A stretch of 57,649 nt of DNA from Gammaproteobacteria bacterium (GTDB lineage: Bacteria; Pseudomonadota; Gammaproteobacteria; Xanthomonadales; Wenzhouxiangellaceae), in assembly GCA_021772985.1 (NCBI GenBank), contig JAJFKX010000040.1:1-57649 (forward strand), read 5' to 3'. The notes beneath the pieces are model-generated. The model was not told the origin of the DNA. It saw only the letters and a program-made list of their open reading frames with translations, and searched no databases. The translations under genes were made by a program, and so were the position numbers. Within the stretch, counting starts at the first letter, position 1. Each line of letters begins with the position of its first letter. Of this stretch, positions 18,674 to 26,785 are shown one piece after another.

Positions 18674-19606
18674 TCAGCGGTGAAATTTAACTCCGGACGG
18701 ATGATTGGAACCATGAATCTGGGTGTGGCAGTTACTGCAACTGCGACCAATCAGGCGCGCATCCGCTCGGGTACCACTGGCCAGGTTGCCTGCTGTCAGT
18801 AAATCATTAGGATGACCGAGCTGCGAATGACATTGCTGGCATAGCAGTGGGCGTGGGGCGTTAAGCAACATGTCATGGTTGGAGCCATGCGGTCGGTGGC
18901 AGTTTATGCAGCTTTCACGTACCGGTGCGTGTTCCCAGATAAACGGGCCGCGTTTTTCGGCATGGCATTCATAGCAGGTGTCATTAACACGAACAGTTTT
19001 GAGTAAGGGGTCGGTAATGCCTCCATGCGGATTATGGCAATCGGTGCATGCCAGCTTGCCTTCAGGCAATGGCATATGTGAACGCCGATTAAATTCTGCA
19101 CGTTGCTGTTGGTGGCATGAAAAGCAGGTGTCATTGATATCCTGATTGGCGAGCAGGCCACGAATTGAGAGTTGCACCATCGGATTGTGACAATCACTGC
19201 AGGCCAGATCCTGGCGCTCGTGCACCGAATTGGGCCAATGCAGACGTTGGCCACCTTGATGACAGCTTAAACATTGGGCGTTTTGGTTTGCTACCGGGTC
19301 TACACTGGTGGATGAAAACCGGATGATGCTGGTTTTGTCCAAGGGATTAAGGATGTGGCGAGAGCCAGGGCCGTGGCAGGTTTCGCAGCCACGAGATTGT
19401 TCCGGGGTTCCGGAGGCTCGCAGCGAGTGCAAAGCGTGTGCGGTATGTGCCCAATTATCACCAGCCTGGATATGACAGCCGGTGCAGATTTCGATGCCTG
19501 TATAGCTGTCGTCATTTTCCTGCGCATGGCTGGCTTGGATTGTCATAACGGTAATGACAAAAAGAAATATCTTGTATGTGATTGGTTTGCTTAAAGACTT
19601 AAACAC
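18674..19606 (-). CDS. MtrA/DmsE-family periplasmic decaheme c-type cytochrome
   Basis: A 310-residue exported cytochrome with a signal peptide (cleavage near SHA-QE) and exactly ten CxxCH haem-binding motifs by eye: CTGCH, CETCH, CLSCH, CSDCH, CFSCH, CTDCH, CYECH, CINCH, CQQCH and CSNCH, from about residue 41 to 290. Length and haem number match MtrA, DmsE, MtoA and PioA. It should be inserted in the MtrB-type barrel encoded 10 bases downstream and form an electron wire through the outer membrane. No gene for an MtrC/OmcA-type surface cytochrome, CymA or a DMSO reductase is present in the window. The upstream gene on the same strand is the last member of the six-gene secreted array. Confidence 0.92.
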   Translation of the reverse strand: MFKSLSKPITYKIFLFVITVMTIQASHAQENDDSYTGIEICTGCHIQAGDNWAHTAHALHSLRASGTPEQSRGCETCHGPGSRHILNPLDKTSIIRFSSTSVDPVANQNAQCLSCHQGGQRLHWPNSVHERQDLACSDCHNPMVQLSIRGLLANQDINDTCFSCHQQQRAEFNRRSHMPLPEGKLACTDCHNPHGGITDPLLKTVRVNDTCYECHAEKRGPFIWEHAPVRESCINCHRPHGSNHDMLLNAPRPLLCQQCHSQLGHPNDLLTAGNLASGTRADARLIGRSCSNCHTQIHGSNHPSGVKFHR

Positions 19607-19741
19607 AGTGTTTTCCTAGCGGTATTGCTGCAAAGTGTTCTGATTTAAGTCCATGTTTATACACCACTTAGCTGATTTGACTATGAATCAGTATGTCACA
19701 TCACTGTAGATGCTAGTTGCGCAGAAGGCCGGAAAATCAAT

Positions 19742-21106
19742 TTACCGGGCTGCCATGACGGAGCCACTTTCATCACAAGAGAAGCCATTGGGGTTAACCA
19801 CTTTTTCCAATGGTTCAATATCAAAGCTGCCGCTGGTGTTGGTAGCAGTAATGAAATAATCGACTTGAGCTAGGTCACAAGCCAGAAACTGGACTGAGAA
19901 CTGTCCGGTTTCAGCACTGACTTCGCCTTCAGTCGGCGGCATCTCAAAAGCGCCACCCTGACGAGCCCGCAAAGGACCGCTGGCGGTATTACCGTCAAGA
20001 GTCAGTAATGCAGTCATCCAGCGCTGACCACGCCCGCCAATTTCAATATCGGGTGGATCAGCCGGCACAACTTCTTCGAGCGTGGAGGTAAACCATGCGG
20101 CAAACAGCAGATCCAGGCTAGGGCCGAAGTCAAATAAAATACCTTCGCCATCGGTATCACGGTTCAGCCATGCGCCTTCTGCAAGGGCAAAGTCGAATGG
20201 CTCACTGGCAGCACCCAGATCAATAACCCTGAGAGAATTATTCACAATGCCGGGTTGCAACACCGTGCTGGAGCCTGTGACGTAGAGGAATCGACCATCA
20301 TTGGATACTGCAATTCCATTAGGCAGAGAAAAGCGCGCCTGAGCTGCACTACCATCCAGGTTGCCATCGATGCCGCTACCTGCCAGTACACTGACATCTC
20401 CGTCCAATGTAACTTCAAAAATCTGATGCTCGGTTCGTCCCGAGACATATAGTTTGCCTCGGTTATAAACCAGGTGTCCGGCACCCGGCGAGTCTTGATC
20501 GTCTGCTACGGTAGCAATGAATGTTACTGTTCCATCGGGGGCAATGCGGTGAATATTGGCATTGAAGTAGTTCACCGTATACAGGTTGCCTTGTTCATCC
20601 ATGGTCAGACCGGTTGGGCAATTAAAACTTGGGCCTTGCGCCAACACCATGGGTGTATTTGTGCCAACAGGCACTTTAAAAATACCGGGTGTTGTGCTGC
20701 AGGAAGTGGTAAATACATTGTCATCGGCGTCGATCACCAGACCAGAAGGGCCTGGGATGGTCGCGAACGTTGTTGCACTGCCATCAGGAGCAATTTTCCA
20801 TACCTGGTTGGAGCTGAATGCAGACTGCAGCAGGTTGCCTTGAGAGTCAAAATCATTACCGGCATTGCTGAAGCCTAGACCTTGTGCAAACGTCGAAACC
20901 TCACCTTCTGGAGTCACTCGGATTACCCGTCTGCCGGTAGAACCGGTATTCACTAGACTGCCAAACTCTCCGATATAAAGATCCCCGGTAGCAGGGTGAA
21001 CAGTAATTCCACTATGCGCGACAATTTCTGCCAATGTGGATACTGTTACTTCGGCTTGAGTGTTGCTGATTACAAAAACAAAAATAAACAAGGTCAGTTG
21101 TTTCAT
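19742..21106 (-). CDS. Array member 1: secreted NHL-type beta-propeller with shared C-terminal domain
   Basis: A 454-residue exported protein (signal peptide, cleavage near TQA-EV). Residues about 25-300 contain repeated blade motifs of the NHL/SMP-30-like kind, for example GNLYTV, KLYVSG, VWKIAPDG and HRIAPDG, so a six-bladed beta-propeller is likely. Residues about 308-446 are the domain shared by all six array members: AEGAWLNRDTDGEGILFDFGP, then LLFAAWFTST, RGQRWMTALLTLDGN, SGPLRARQGGAF, FLACDLA and a terminal NPNGFSC. The two cysteines could form a disulphide. It lies 135 bases upstream of the decaheme cytochrome gene on the same strand. Its function is unknown; binding or presentation at the cell surface is a guess. 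Confidence 0.75.
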   Translation of the reverse strand: MKQLTLFIFVFVISNTQAEVTVSTLAEIVAHSGITVHPATGDLYIGEFGSLVNTGSTGRRVIRVTPEGEVSTFAQGLGFSNAGNDFDSQGNLLQSAFSSNQVWKIAPDGSATTFATIPGPSGLVIDADDNVFTTSCSTTPGIFKVPVGTNTPMVLAQGPSFNCPTGLTMDEQGNLYTVNYFNANIHRIAPDGTVTFIATVADDQDSPGAGHLVYNRGKLYVSGRTEHQIFEVTLDGDVSVLAGSGIDGNLDGSAAQARFSLPNGIAVSNDGRFLYVTGSSTVLQPGIVNNSLRVIDLGAASEPFDFALAEGAWLNRDTDGEGILFDFGPSLDLLFAAWFTSTLEEVVPADPPDIEIGGRGQRWMTALLTLDGNTASGPLRARQGGAFEMPPTEGEVSAETGQFSVQFLACDLAQVDYFITATNTSGSFDIEPLEKVVNPNGFSCDESGSVMAAR

Positions 21107-21216
21107 ATTGAGATATCCAGATTGTTTATTTTCTGCTGCTGACTCAAATAGCCGCTATCAGGTATTGGTGGTTAATAAAGCCACAGCGTTAAACAATATT
21201 AATGACAAATAATTAT

Positions 21217-22551
21217 TCATGGGCCACAACTGAATCCATTTGGGTTAACCACCTTTTCCAGCGGTTCAATTTCAAAACTTCCAGTGGTTCCGGTGCTATT
21301 GATGGTGTAATTCACCTCAGCCAGATCACAAGCTAAGAATTGAACAGAAAAGTCACCAACTTCAGCGCTGGCCTCGTCTTCCGCCGGTGGCATATCAAAA
21401 GCGCCGCCCTGACGAGCACGCAATGGGCCGCTGGCGGTATTGCCATCCAGAGTCAGCAACGAGGTCATCCAGCGCTGACCGCGTCCGCCAATCTCTATAT
21501 CCGGAGGGTCAGCTGGAGCAACTTCCTCGCGTGTGGAGGTAAACCATGCGGCAAACAACAGATTCAGGGTGGGGCCAAAATCAAATAAAATACCTTCGCC
21601 ATCGGTATTCCGGTTCAGCCATGCGCCTTCTGCCAGGGCAAAGTCAAAAGACTCAGCAGCTAAATCCAAGTCGATAACCCGTAAGGCACTGGTAATAACA
21701 CCAGGAAAGTCTACGGTGCTTGAGCCTGTGACATAAAGCAGCCGTTGGTCATTGGATAATGCAATTCCATTGGGCCTTGAAAACGTCGCTTGGTCGGCAG
21801 GCCCGTCCAGGTTTCCATCTATACCGGTACCCGCTAACACACTGACGTTGCCGTCCAGGGTAACTTCGAAAATCTGGTTACCTCCGGAAACGAGCAATTT
21901 GCCCTGGGTGAATACAATATGTCCGCCGCCCGCGGGTTGCTGGTTGTTCGAGGCTGTAGCAATAAATTGTACTGAGCCATCTGGCGCAATGCGGTAAACA
22001 TTCGCATTATTGAAGTTGACGGTATAGAGATTGCCCTGGTCATCCATAGTTAGGCCATTAGGGCAACTGAATCCAGGGTTTTGTGCAAATATCTGCGGTG
22101 TGCTGGTGCCTGCTGGGATAGTCAAAATGGCAGGGTTGGCACTACAGGAAGTAACAAAGATATTGTCATTGGTGTCTACCACTACCCCGACCGGCCCAGC
22201 AACATTGGCGAATATCTCGGACGATCCGTCTGGCGCAATTTTCCAGATTCTATTTGAGTTGAATGCCGATTGCAGTAAATTCCTCTGGGAATCAAAATTA
22301 TTACCGGTGTTGCCAATACCAAGGCCATCTGCAAATGTCGACACATCACCATTTGGAGTGATCCGAATGACTCGCATACCACTGGTACTCACCAAACTAC
22401 CGAATTCTCCAATATAAATATCGCCGCTATCCGGGTGAACAGATATACCTCCATTCGCGACAACTTGTGCCAGGGTCGAGACTTCTATTTGAGCACCGGC
22501 GATATGAGTAACCAGGATAAGGCCAAACAACACTGCTGACATTTGTTTCAT
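21217..22551 (-). CDS. Array member 2: secreted NHL-type beta-propeller with shared C-terminal domain
   Basis: A protein of about 444 residues. The start at 22551 (MKQMSAVLFG) was chosen because GGAG precedes it and the signal peptide follows directly; an in-frame ATG at 22584 would add 11 polar residues. The architecture matches array member 1: propeller blades such as GDIYIGEFG, IWKIAPDG and YRIAPDG, then the shared domain from about residue 303. It ends NPNGFSCGP, the shortest tail of the array. About 290 bases of its C-terminal coding region (from about 21273) are nearly identical to array member 3, while the propeller halves differ much more. Confidence 0.75.
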   Translation of the reverse strand: MKQMSAVLFGLILVTHIAGAQIEVSTLAQVVANGGISVHPDSGDIYIGEFGSLVSTSGMRVIRITPNGDVSTFADGLGIGNTGNNFDSQRNLLQSAFNSNRIWKIAPDGSSEIFANVAGPVGVVVDTNDNIFVTSCSANPAILTIPAGTSTPQIFAQNPGFSCPNGLTMDDQGNLYTVNFNNANVYRIAPDGSVQFIATASNNQQPAGGGHIVFTQGKLLVSGGNQIFEVTLDGNVSVLAGTGIDGNLDGPADQATFSRPNGIALSNDQRLLYVTGSSTVDFPGVITSALRVIDLDLAAESFDFALAEGAWLNRNTDGEGILFDFGPTLNLLFAAWFTSTREEVAPADPPDIEIGGRGQRWMTSLLTLDGNTASGPLRARQGGAFDMPPAEDEASAEVGDFSVQFLACDLAEVNYTINSTGTTGSFEIEPLEKVVNPNGFSCGP

Positions 22552-22636
22552 GGTTGAATCTCCATGCTTAATACTAATGCGCATTAAAGCCTAAACTCGG
22601 ACTGGCAATTATGATCCATAATTTTGTTATTACTTA

Positions 22637-24004
22637 TTAATCATTGGCTGGTACCCCTTCCGCATTGCAGCTAAACCCATTGGGGTTTACAACTTTTTCC
22701 AGTGGCTCGATCTCAAAACTTCCAGTGGTTCCGGTGCTATTGATGGTGTAATTCACCTCAGCCAGATCACAAGCTAAGAATTGAACAGAAAAGTCACCAA
22801 CTTCAGCGCTGGCCTCGTTTTCCGCCGGTGGCATATCAAAAGCGCCGCCCTGACGAGCACGCAATGGGCCGCTGGCGGTATTGCCATCCAGAGTCAGCAA
22901 CGACGTCATCCAGCGCTGACCGCGTCCGCCAACCTCTATGTCCGGAGGGTCAGCTGGAGCAACTTCCTCGAGTGTGGAGGTGAACCATGCGGCAAACAAC
23001 AGATCCAGGGTAGGGCCAAAGTCAAATAAAATGCCTTCGCCATCGGTATCCCGGTTCAGCCATGCGCCTTCTGCAAGGGCAAAGTCAAACGGTCCTCCTT
23101 CCGGACCCAAGTCGATCACCCGAAGGAAATTATTGGTAGGCCCCGGTTGGGTTACACTGCTTGATCCAACCACATATAAAAATCGGCCATCGTTGGAAAC
23201 GCCTATGCCATTTGGACGTGAAAAACTCGCCTGGTCAGCTGGCCCGTCCTGATTACCATCCACGCCGGTTCCCGCCAATATACTGACTTGTCCGTCCAGG
23301 GTGATCTCGAAAATTTGATGTTCGGTGCGGCCTACCACATATAATTTCCCTCGGTTATAAACAATGTGGCCGCCGCCAGGAGCAACTTGGTCATCGCCGG
23401 CAACGGCTATGAAATCGACGGTGGCATCCGGTGCTATGCGAAACACTCTGGCATTGGTGAAATTGACGGTATATAGATTTCCTTGTTCATCAATGGTCAA
23501 TCCATTCGGGCAATTGAAGCCAAAGTTTTGAGCGAATACCGAAGGTGTGTTGGTGCCTGCCGGTATTCTGATAATGCTGGGGATATTCGAGCAAGAAGTA
23601 ACAAAGATATTGTCATCGGCGTCCACCACCACCCCAACCGGGCCGGCCACGTTGGCGAACTGTGTGGCTGTGCCGTCCGGTGCAATCCGCCAGATTCGGT
23701 TTGAGCTGAATGCGGCCTGCAACAGGTTGCCTTGTGAATCAAAGTCGTTACCTGCGTTGCTGAAACCCAGGTTTGCAGCAAACGTAGAGATTTGTGCATC
23801 AGGTGTTACCCGAACCACTACTGTGCCGGTGCTGCCGGTATTAACCAGGCTACCGAATTCACCCACATAGATATCATTGGTAACAGGATGAACAGTAATG
23901 CCGCCGTGGGCAACAATTTCTGCCAGGGTAGATACTTCAACCTGGGCATAAGCACAGTTGAATGCTGCGATTAAACTGATAATGAATAACGGCCGCTGTT
24001 GCAT
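22637..24004 (-). CDS. Array member 3: secreted NHL-type beta-propeller with shared C-terminal domain
   Basis: A 455-residue exported protein with a signal peptide (cleavage near AYA-QV), a propeller region with blades NDIYVGEFG, IWRIAPDG, VFRIAPDA and HQIFEITLDG, and the shared C-terminal domain from about residue 308. It ends FSCNAEGVPAND. The C-terminal coding DNA is almost the same as that of array member 2, pointing to gene conversion or a recent partial duplication. Genes of the array follow each other on the minus strand with 80-130 base gaps, compatible with an operon or with individual promoters. Confidence 0.75.
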   Translation of the reverse strand: MQQRPLFIISLIAAFNCAYAQVEVSTLAEIVAHGGITVHPVTNDIYVGEFGSLVNTGSTGTVVVRVTPDAQISTFAANLGFSNAGNDFDSQGNLLQAAFSSNRIWRIAPDGTATQFANVAGPVGVVVDADDNIFVTSCSNIPSIIRIPAGTNTPSVFAQNFGFNCPNGLTIDEQGNLYTVNFTNARVFRIAPDATVDFIAVAGDDQVAPGGGHIVYNRGKLYVVGRTEHQIFEITLDGQVSILAGTGVDGNQDGPADQASFSRPNGIGVSNDGRFLYVVGSSSVTQPGPTNNFLRVIDLGPEGGPFDFALAEGAWLNRDTDGEGILFDFGPTLDLLFAAWFTSTLEEVAPADPPDIEVGGRGQRWMTSLLTLDGNTASGPLRARQGGAFDMPPAENEASAEVGDFSVQFLACDLAEVNYTINSTGTTGSFEIEPLEKVVNPNGFSCNAEGVPAND

Positions 24005-24086
24005 GATTACACTCCAAACCTGTTGATTTATTCGTACCTGCTATAAAACCTCTATCTAAAACAGCCGTTTAAACTGTGGTTATTGT

Positions 24087-25445
24087 TTAGTTGGCGGCGG
24101 CTGTAGCGCAGCTAAAGCCATTGGGGTTTACAACTTTTTCCAGCGGTTCAATCTCAAAACTGCCGCTGGTTCCTGTTGAGGTTATGCTGTAATCAACCTG
24201 CGCCAGATCACAGGCAAGAAACTGAACGGAAAACTCACCGACTTCTGCGCTGGCTTCAGCTGCTGCCGGGGGCATATCAAAGGCACCGCCCTGACGGGCC
24301 CGGAGTGGGCCGCTGGCGGTATTGCCGTCAAGAGCCAGCAATGCAGTCATCCAACGCTGACCGCGCCCGCCAATTTCAATATCGGGAGGATCAGCCGGTG
24401 CAATTTCCTCGAGTGTGGAGGTAAACCAGGCGGCAAACAGCAGGTTCAGAGTTGGGCCAAAGTCAAAAAGAATGCCTTCGCCATCGGTATCTCTATTCAG
24501 CCAGGCGCCTTCTGCAAGTGCAAAGTCGAATTCTTCGGCTTGTCCATCAAGATCAATAACCCGAAGGAAATTGTTGGTAGGCCCTGGCTGGGTGACACTA
24601 CTGGAGCCGGTAACATACAAAAACCGCCCATCATTGGATACGCCGATGCCATTAGGTCGTGAAAAACTGGCTTCTTCAGCTGTTCCATCCAGGTTGCCAT
24701 CAATACCGGTGCCTGCCAGTACTGAAACTTCACCATCCAGAGTAACTTCGAATATTTGATGCTCAGCGCGGCCTGCGACATAAAGTTTGCCCCTGGTGTA
24801 AACGATGTGGCCGGCACCTGGGAACGCTAGATCATCCCTGGGGCGGGCTATGAAAGTCACGGTTCCATTCGGCGCAATTCTATAAACCCCGGAGTCATTC
24901 CAGTTTACGGTATAAAGATTACCTTGTTCATCCATGGTCAAACCATTTGGGCAGCTAAAGCCGGGGTCCTGGGCAAAAATCACCGCATTAGTGGTGCCGG
25001 CGTTGATCCTGTAAATGGCCGGTGAGTTAGAACAGGAGGTGACAAATATATTGTCGTTGCCATCTACCAACAACCCAACCGGGCCGGGTACCAGTGTCAG
25101 TTGTGTCCCAGTGCCGTCCGGCGCGATCCTCCAAATCCTATTTGAGCTGAAGGCAGACTGTAGAAGGTTTCCCTGTGAATCGAAGTCGTTGCCCGAGTTG
25201 CTGAATCCCAGGTTATTGGCAAAAGTCGATACTTCACCGCTCTGTGTTACCCGGATAACTCGGGTACCTGTGGTGCCGGTATTTGCCAGGCTACCGAATT
25301 CACCCACATAGATATCATTGGTATCTGGATGAACAGTAATGCCGCCATGTGCAAATATTTCGGCCAAAGTGCTGACTTCGACCTCAGCATGCGCACAGCC
25401 TAATACTGAGATGAACCCCAAAATGAATAGCAATCTCTGTTGCAT
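24087..25445 (-). CDS. Array member 4: secreted NHL-type beta-propeller with shared C-terminal domain
   Basis: A 452-residue exported protein (signal peptide, cleavage near AHA-EV), closest in style to array member 3: propeller blades NDIYVGEFG, IWRIAPDG, YRIAPNG and HQIFEVTLDG, then the shared domain from about residue 308, ending FSCATAAAN. The leader sequence just upstream of the ATG (TGGAGTATAACC) resembles that of array member 3, so the duplications carried their upstream regions. No catalytic motif of gluconolactonases was recognised, so it is probably a binding propeller. Confidence 0.75.
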   Translation of the reverse strand: MQQRLLFILGFISVLGCAHAEVEVSTLAEIFAHGGITVHPDTNDIYVGEFGSLANTGTTGTRVIRVTQSGEVSTFANNLGFSNSGNDFDSQGNLLQSAFSSNRIWRIAPDGTGTQLTLVPGPVGLLVDGNDNIFVTSCSNSPAIYRINAGTTNAVIFAQDPGFSCPNGLTMDEQGNLYTVNWNDSGVYRIAPNGTVTFIARPRDDLAFPGAGHIVYTRGKLYVAGRAEHQIFEVTLDGEVSVLAGTGIDGNLDGTAEEASFSRPNGIGVSNDGRFLYVTGSSSVTQPGPTNNFLRVIDLDGQAEEFDFALAEGAWLNRDTDGEGILFDFGPTLNLLFAAWFTSTLEEIAPADPPDIEIGGRGQRWMTALLALDGNTASGPLRARQGGAFDMPPAAAEASAEVGEFSVQFLACDLAQVDYSITSTGTSGSFEIEPLEKVVNPNGFSCATAAAN

Positions 25446-25529
25446 GGTTATACTCCAAGCCTACTAATTTATTCGTATTTATATGTAATCACTCGATCCA
25501 GACGTCAAGCGCCTGGATTGGATGTTTAC

Positions 25530-26477
25530 TCAGTTAGAGGCAGGAGTGCCGCAGCTGAAACCGTTAGGATTAACAACCTGTTCTAATGGTTGAATTTCAA
25601 AGCTGCCGGTGACATTTGCGGCCGTGATGTTGTAATCAACTCGGGCCAGATCACAGGCTAGAAATTCAACGGTGACGTCACCGACTACAAAGCTCATTTC
25701 ATCGGCTGTTGGCGGCATGTCAAAACTGCCGCCTTCGCGTGCCCGTAATGGGCCGGTCGCTGTGCTGCCGTCCAGGGTTAATAACGCGGTCATCCAGCGT
25801 TGCCCATCAAAACCGATTTCCATCGGTGGTGGATCAACAGGTTCGACGGCTTGCAATGTGAAGGTAAACCAGGCCATAAACACCAGGTTCAGGCTCGGTC
25901 CAAAATCAAACAATATCCCTTCACCATTGGTATCTGGGTTGAGCCAGGCACCTTCCGAAATAGCAAAGTCAAATGGAGTGGGTGTAGCTGCAACGGTGTA
26001 GCTGAAATTATCGATGACACCACCGGAAAAATTAATTGAGGAAATCGGCTCGGCAGTATCGAATTCCATGAAATTTGCCTGATCAGCAAACACCGTGGCT
26101 AGATTGCTATCTGCGGTATCTAAAATTGTGCTGTCAGCGGCCATGGCGGTTGCCGTGCCTGCTGGAAATCCTCCGCCGTGAACATAAAAGAACCGCACAT
26201 CAGTTACCGGGTCGTCAAAGGTTACAGTGGCTGGACCATTAGGAACCTCATAGGAGAACTGGCCGGAAGCATACAATGGCGGATTTGCGGCCGTAGCTAC
26301 AATACCACCGGACCAGTTGGAGCCCATAAAGCTAAAAGAGGCCCGAAGGGGTGTGGTAATACCAAATTCAGGGCCGCCATTATCAAAAAAAATGTTTGTG
26401 CTGTCTTGAGCCATGACACTCGAGGCCAGGCATGTGGTAGCAGAAAAAAGTAGGAATCGGCAGAAATATTTTTTCAT
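25530..26477 (-). CDS. Array member 5: secreted beta-sandwich-type protein with shared C-terminal domain
   Basis: A 315-residue exported protein (signal peptide, cleavage near VMA-QD). Its N-terminal module (residues about 25-170) is not a propeller. It has motifs such as IFFDNGGPEFG, SNWSGGIVAT, VTFDDPVTDVRFFYVHG and SGGVIDNFSY, a pattern I associate with lectin- or carbohydrate-binding-like beta-sandwich domains in exported bacterial proteins; this is recollection, not a search. The C-terminal 135 residues are the domain shared across the array, starting AISEGAWLNPDTNGEG and ending FSCGTPASN. Function unknown. Confidence 0.72.
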   Translation of the reverse strand: MKKYFCRFLLFSATTCLASSVMAQDSTNIFFDNGGPEFGITTPLRASFSFMGSNWSGGIVATAANPPLYASGQFSYEVPNGPATVTFDDPVTDVRFFYVHGGGFPAGTATAMAADSTILDTADSNLATVFADQANFMEFDTAEPISSINFSGGVIDNFSYTVAATPTPFDFAISEGAWLNPDTNGEGILFDFGPSLNLVFMAWFTFTLQAVEPVDPPPMEIGFDGQRWMTALLTLDGSTATGPLRAREGGSFDMPPTADEMSFVVGDVTVEFLACDLARVDYNITAANVTGSFEIQPLEQVVNPNGFSCGTPASN

Positions 26478-26690
26478 TGTTCTAACCCTGTGATGGAAAC
26501 CCAGCTAAAACGGATAGACCGGTAAAAGCATTAATTACTTACATATCGTACGTAAAGTACCGTAGAAAGTATATAGTTTATTATTGCAGGCGATGGTCTA
26601 AATATTGCAATCCCTTTTAATGTTGTGAGGCTTTCTGGCTGGATAATTTCAAAATATCCTGTATTTATGGCCCGATGTATGAGCACTGAG

Positions 26691-26729
26691 AGCCAACCCC
26701 AAGGCAGAATGCCTACCTTGGGGTTGGCT
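26691..26729 (-). terminator. Strong hairpin downstream of array member 6
   Basis: AGCCAACCCCAAGG and CCTTGGGGTTGGCT pair perfectly over 14 bases with an 11-base loop. On the minus strand it follows the stop of array member 6 by about 56 bases. There is no clear T-run after it, so it may act as an RNA-stabilising or Rho-assisted structure rather than a classical terminator. Confidence 0.55.
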
Positions 26730-26785
26730 AATACCTACTACTCGCAGCGGGGTTGGATCACTGTTCTAACAGCTGCCCCGGCATT

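Noticed and set aside
16126-18750. Longer start (18750) for the MtrB-type barrel
   Set aside because: The upstream extension overlaps the cytochrome gene and hides the signal peptide; the start at 18663 has a ribosome binding site and an immediate signal peptide.
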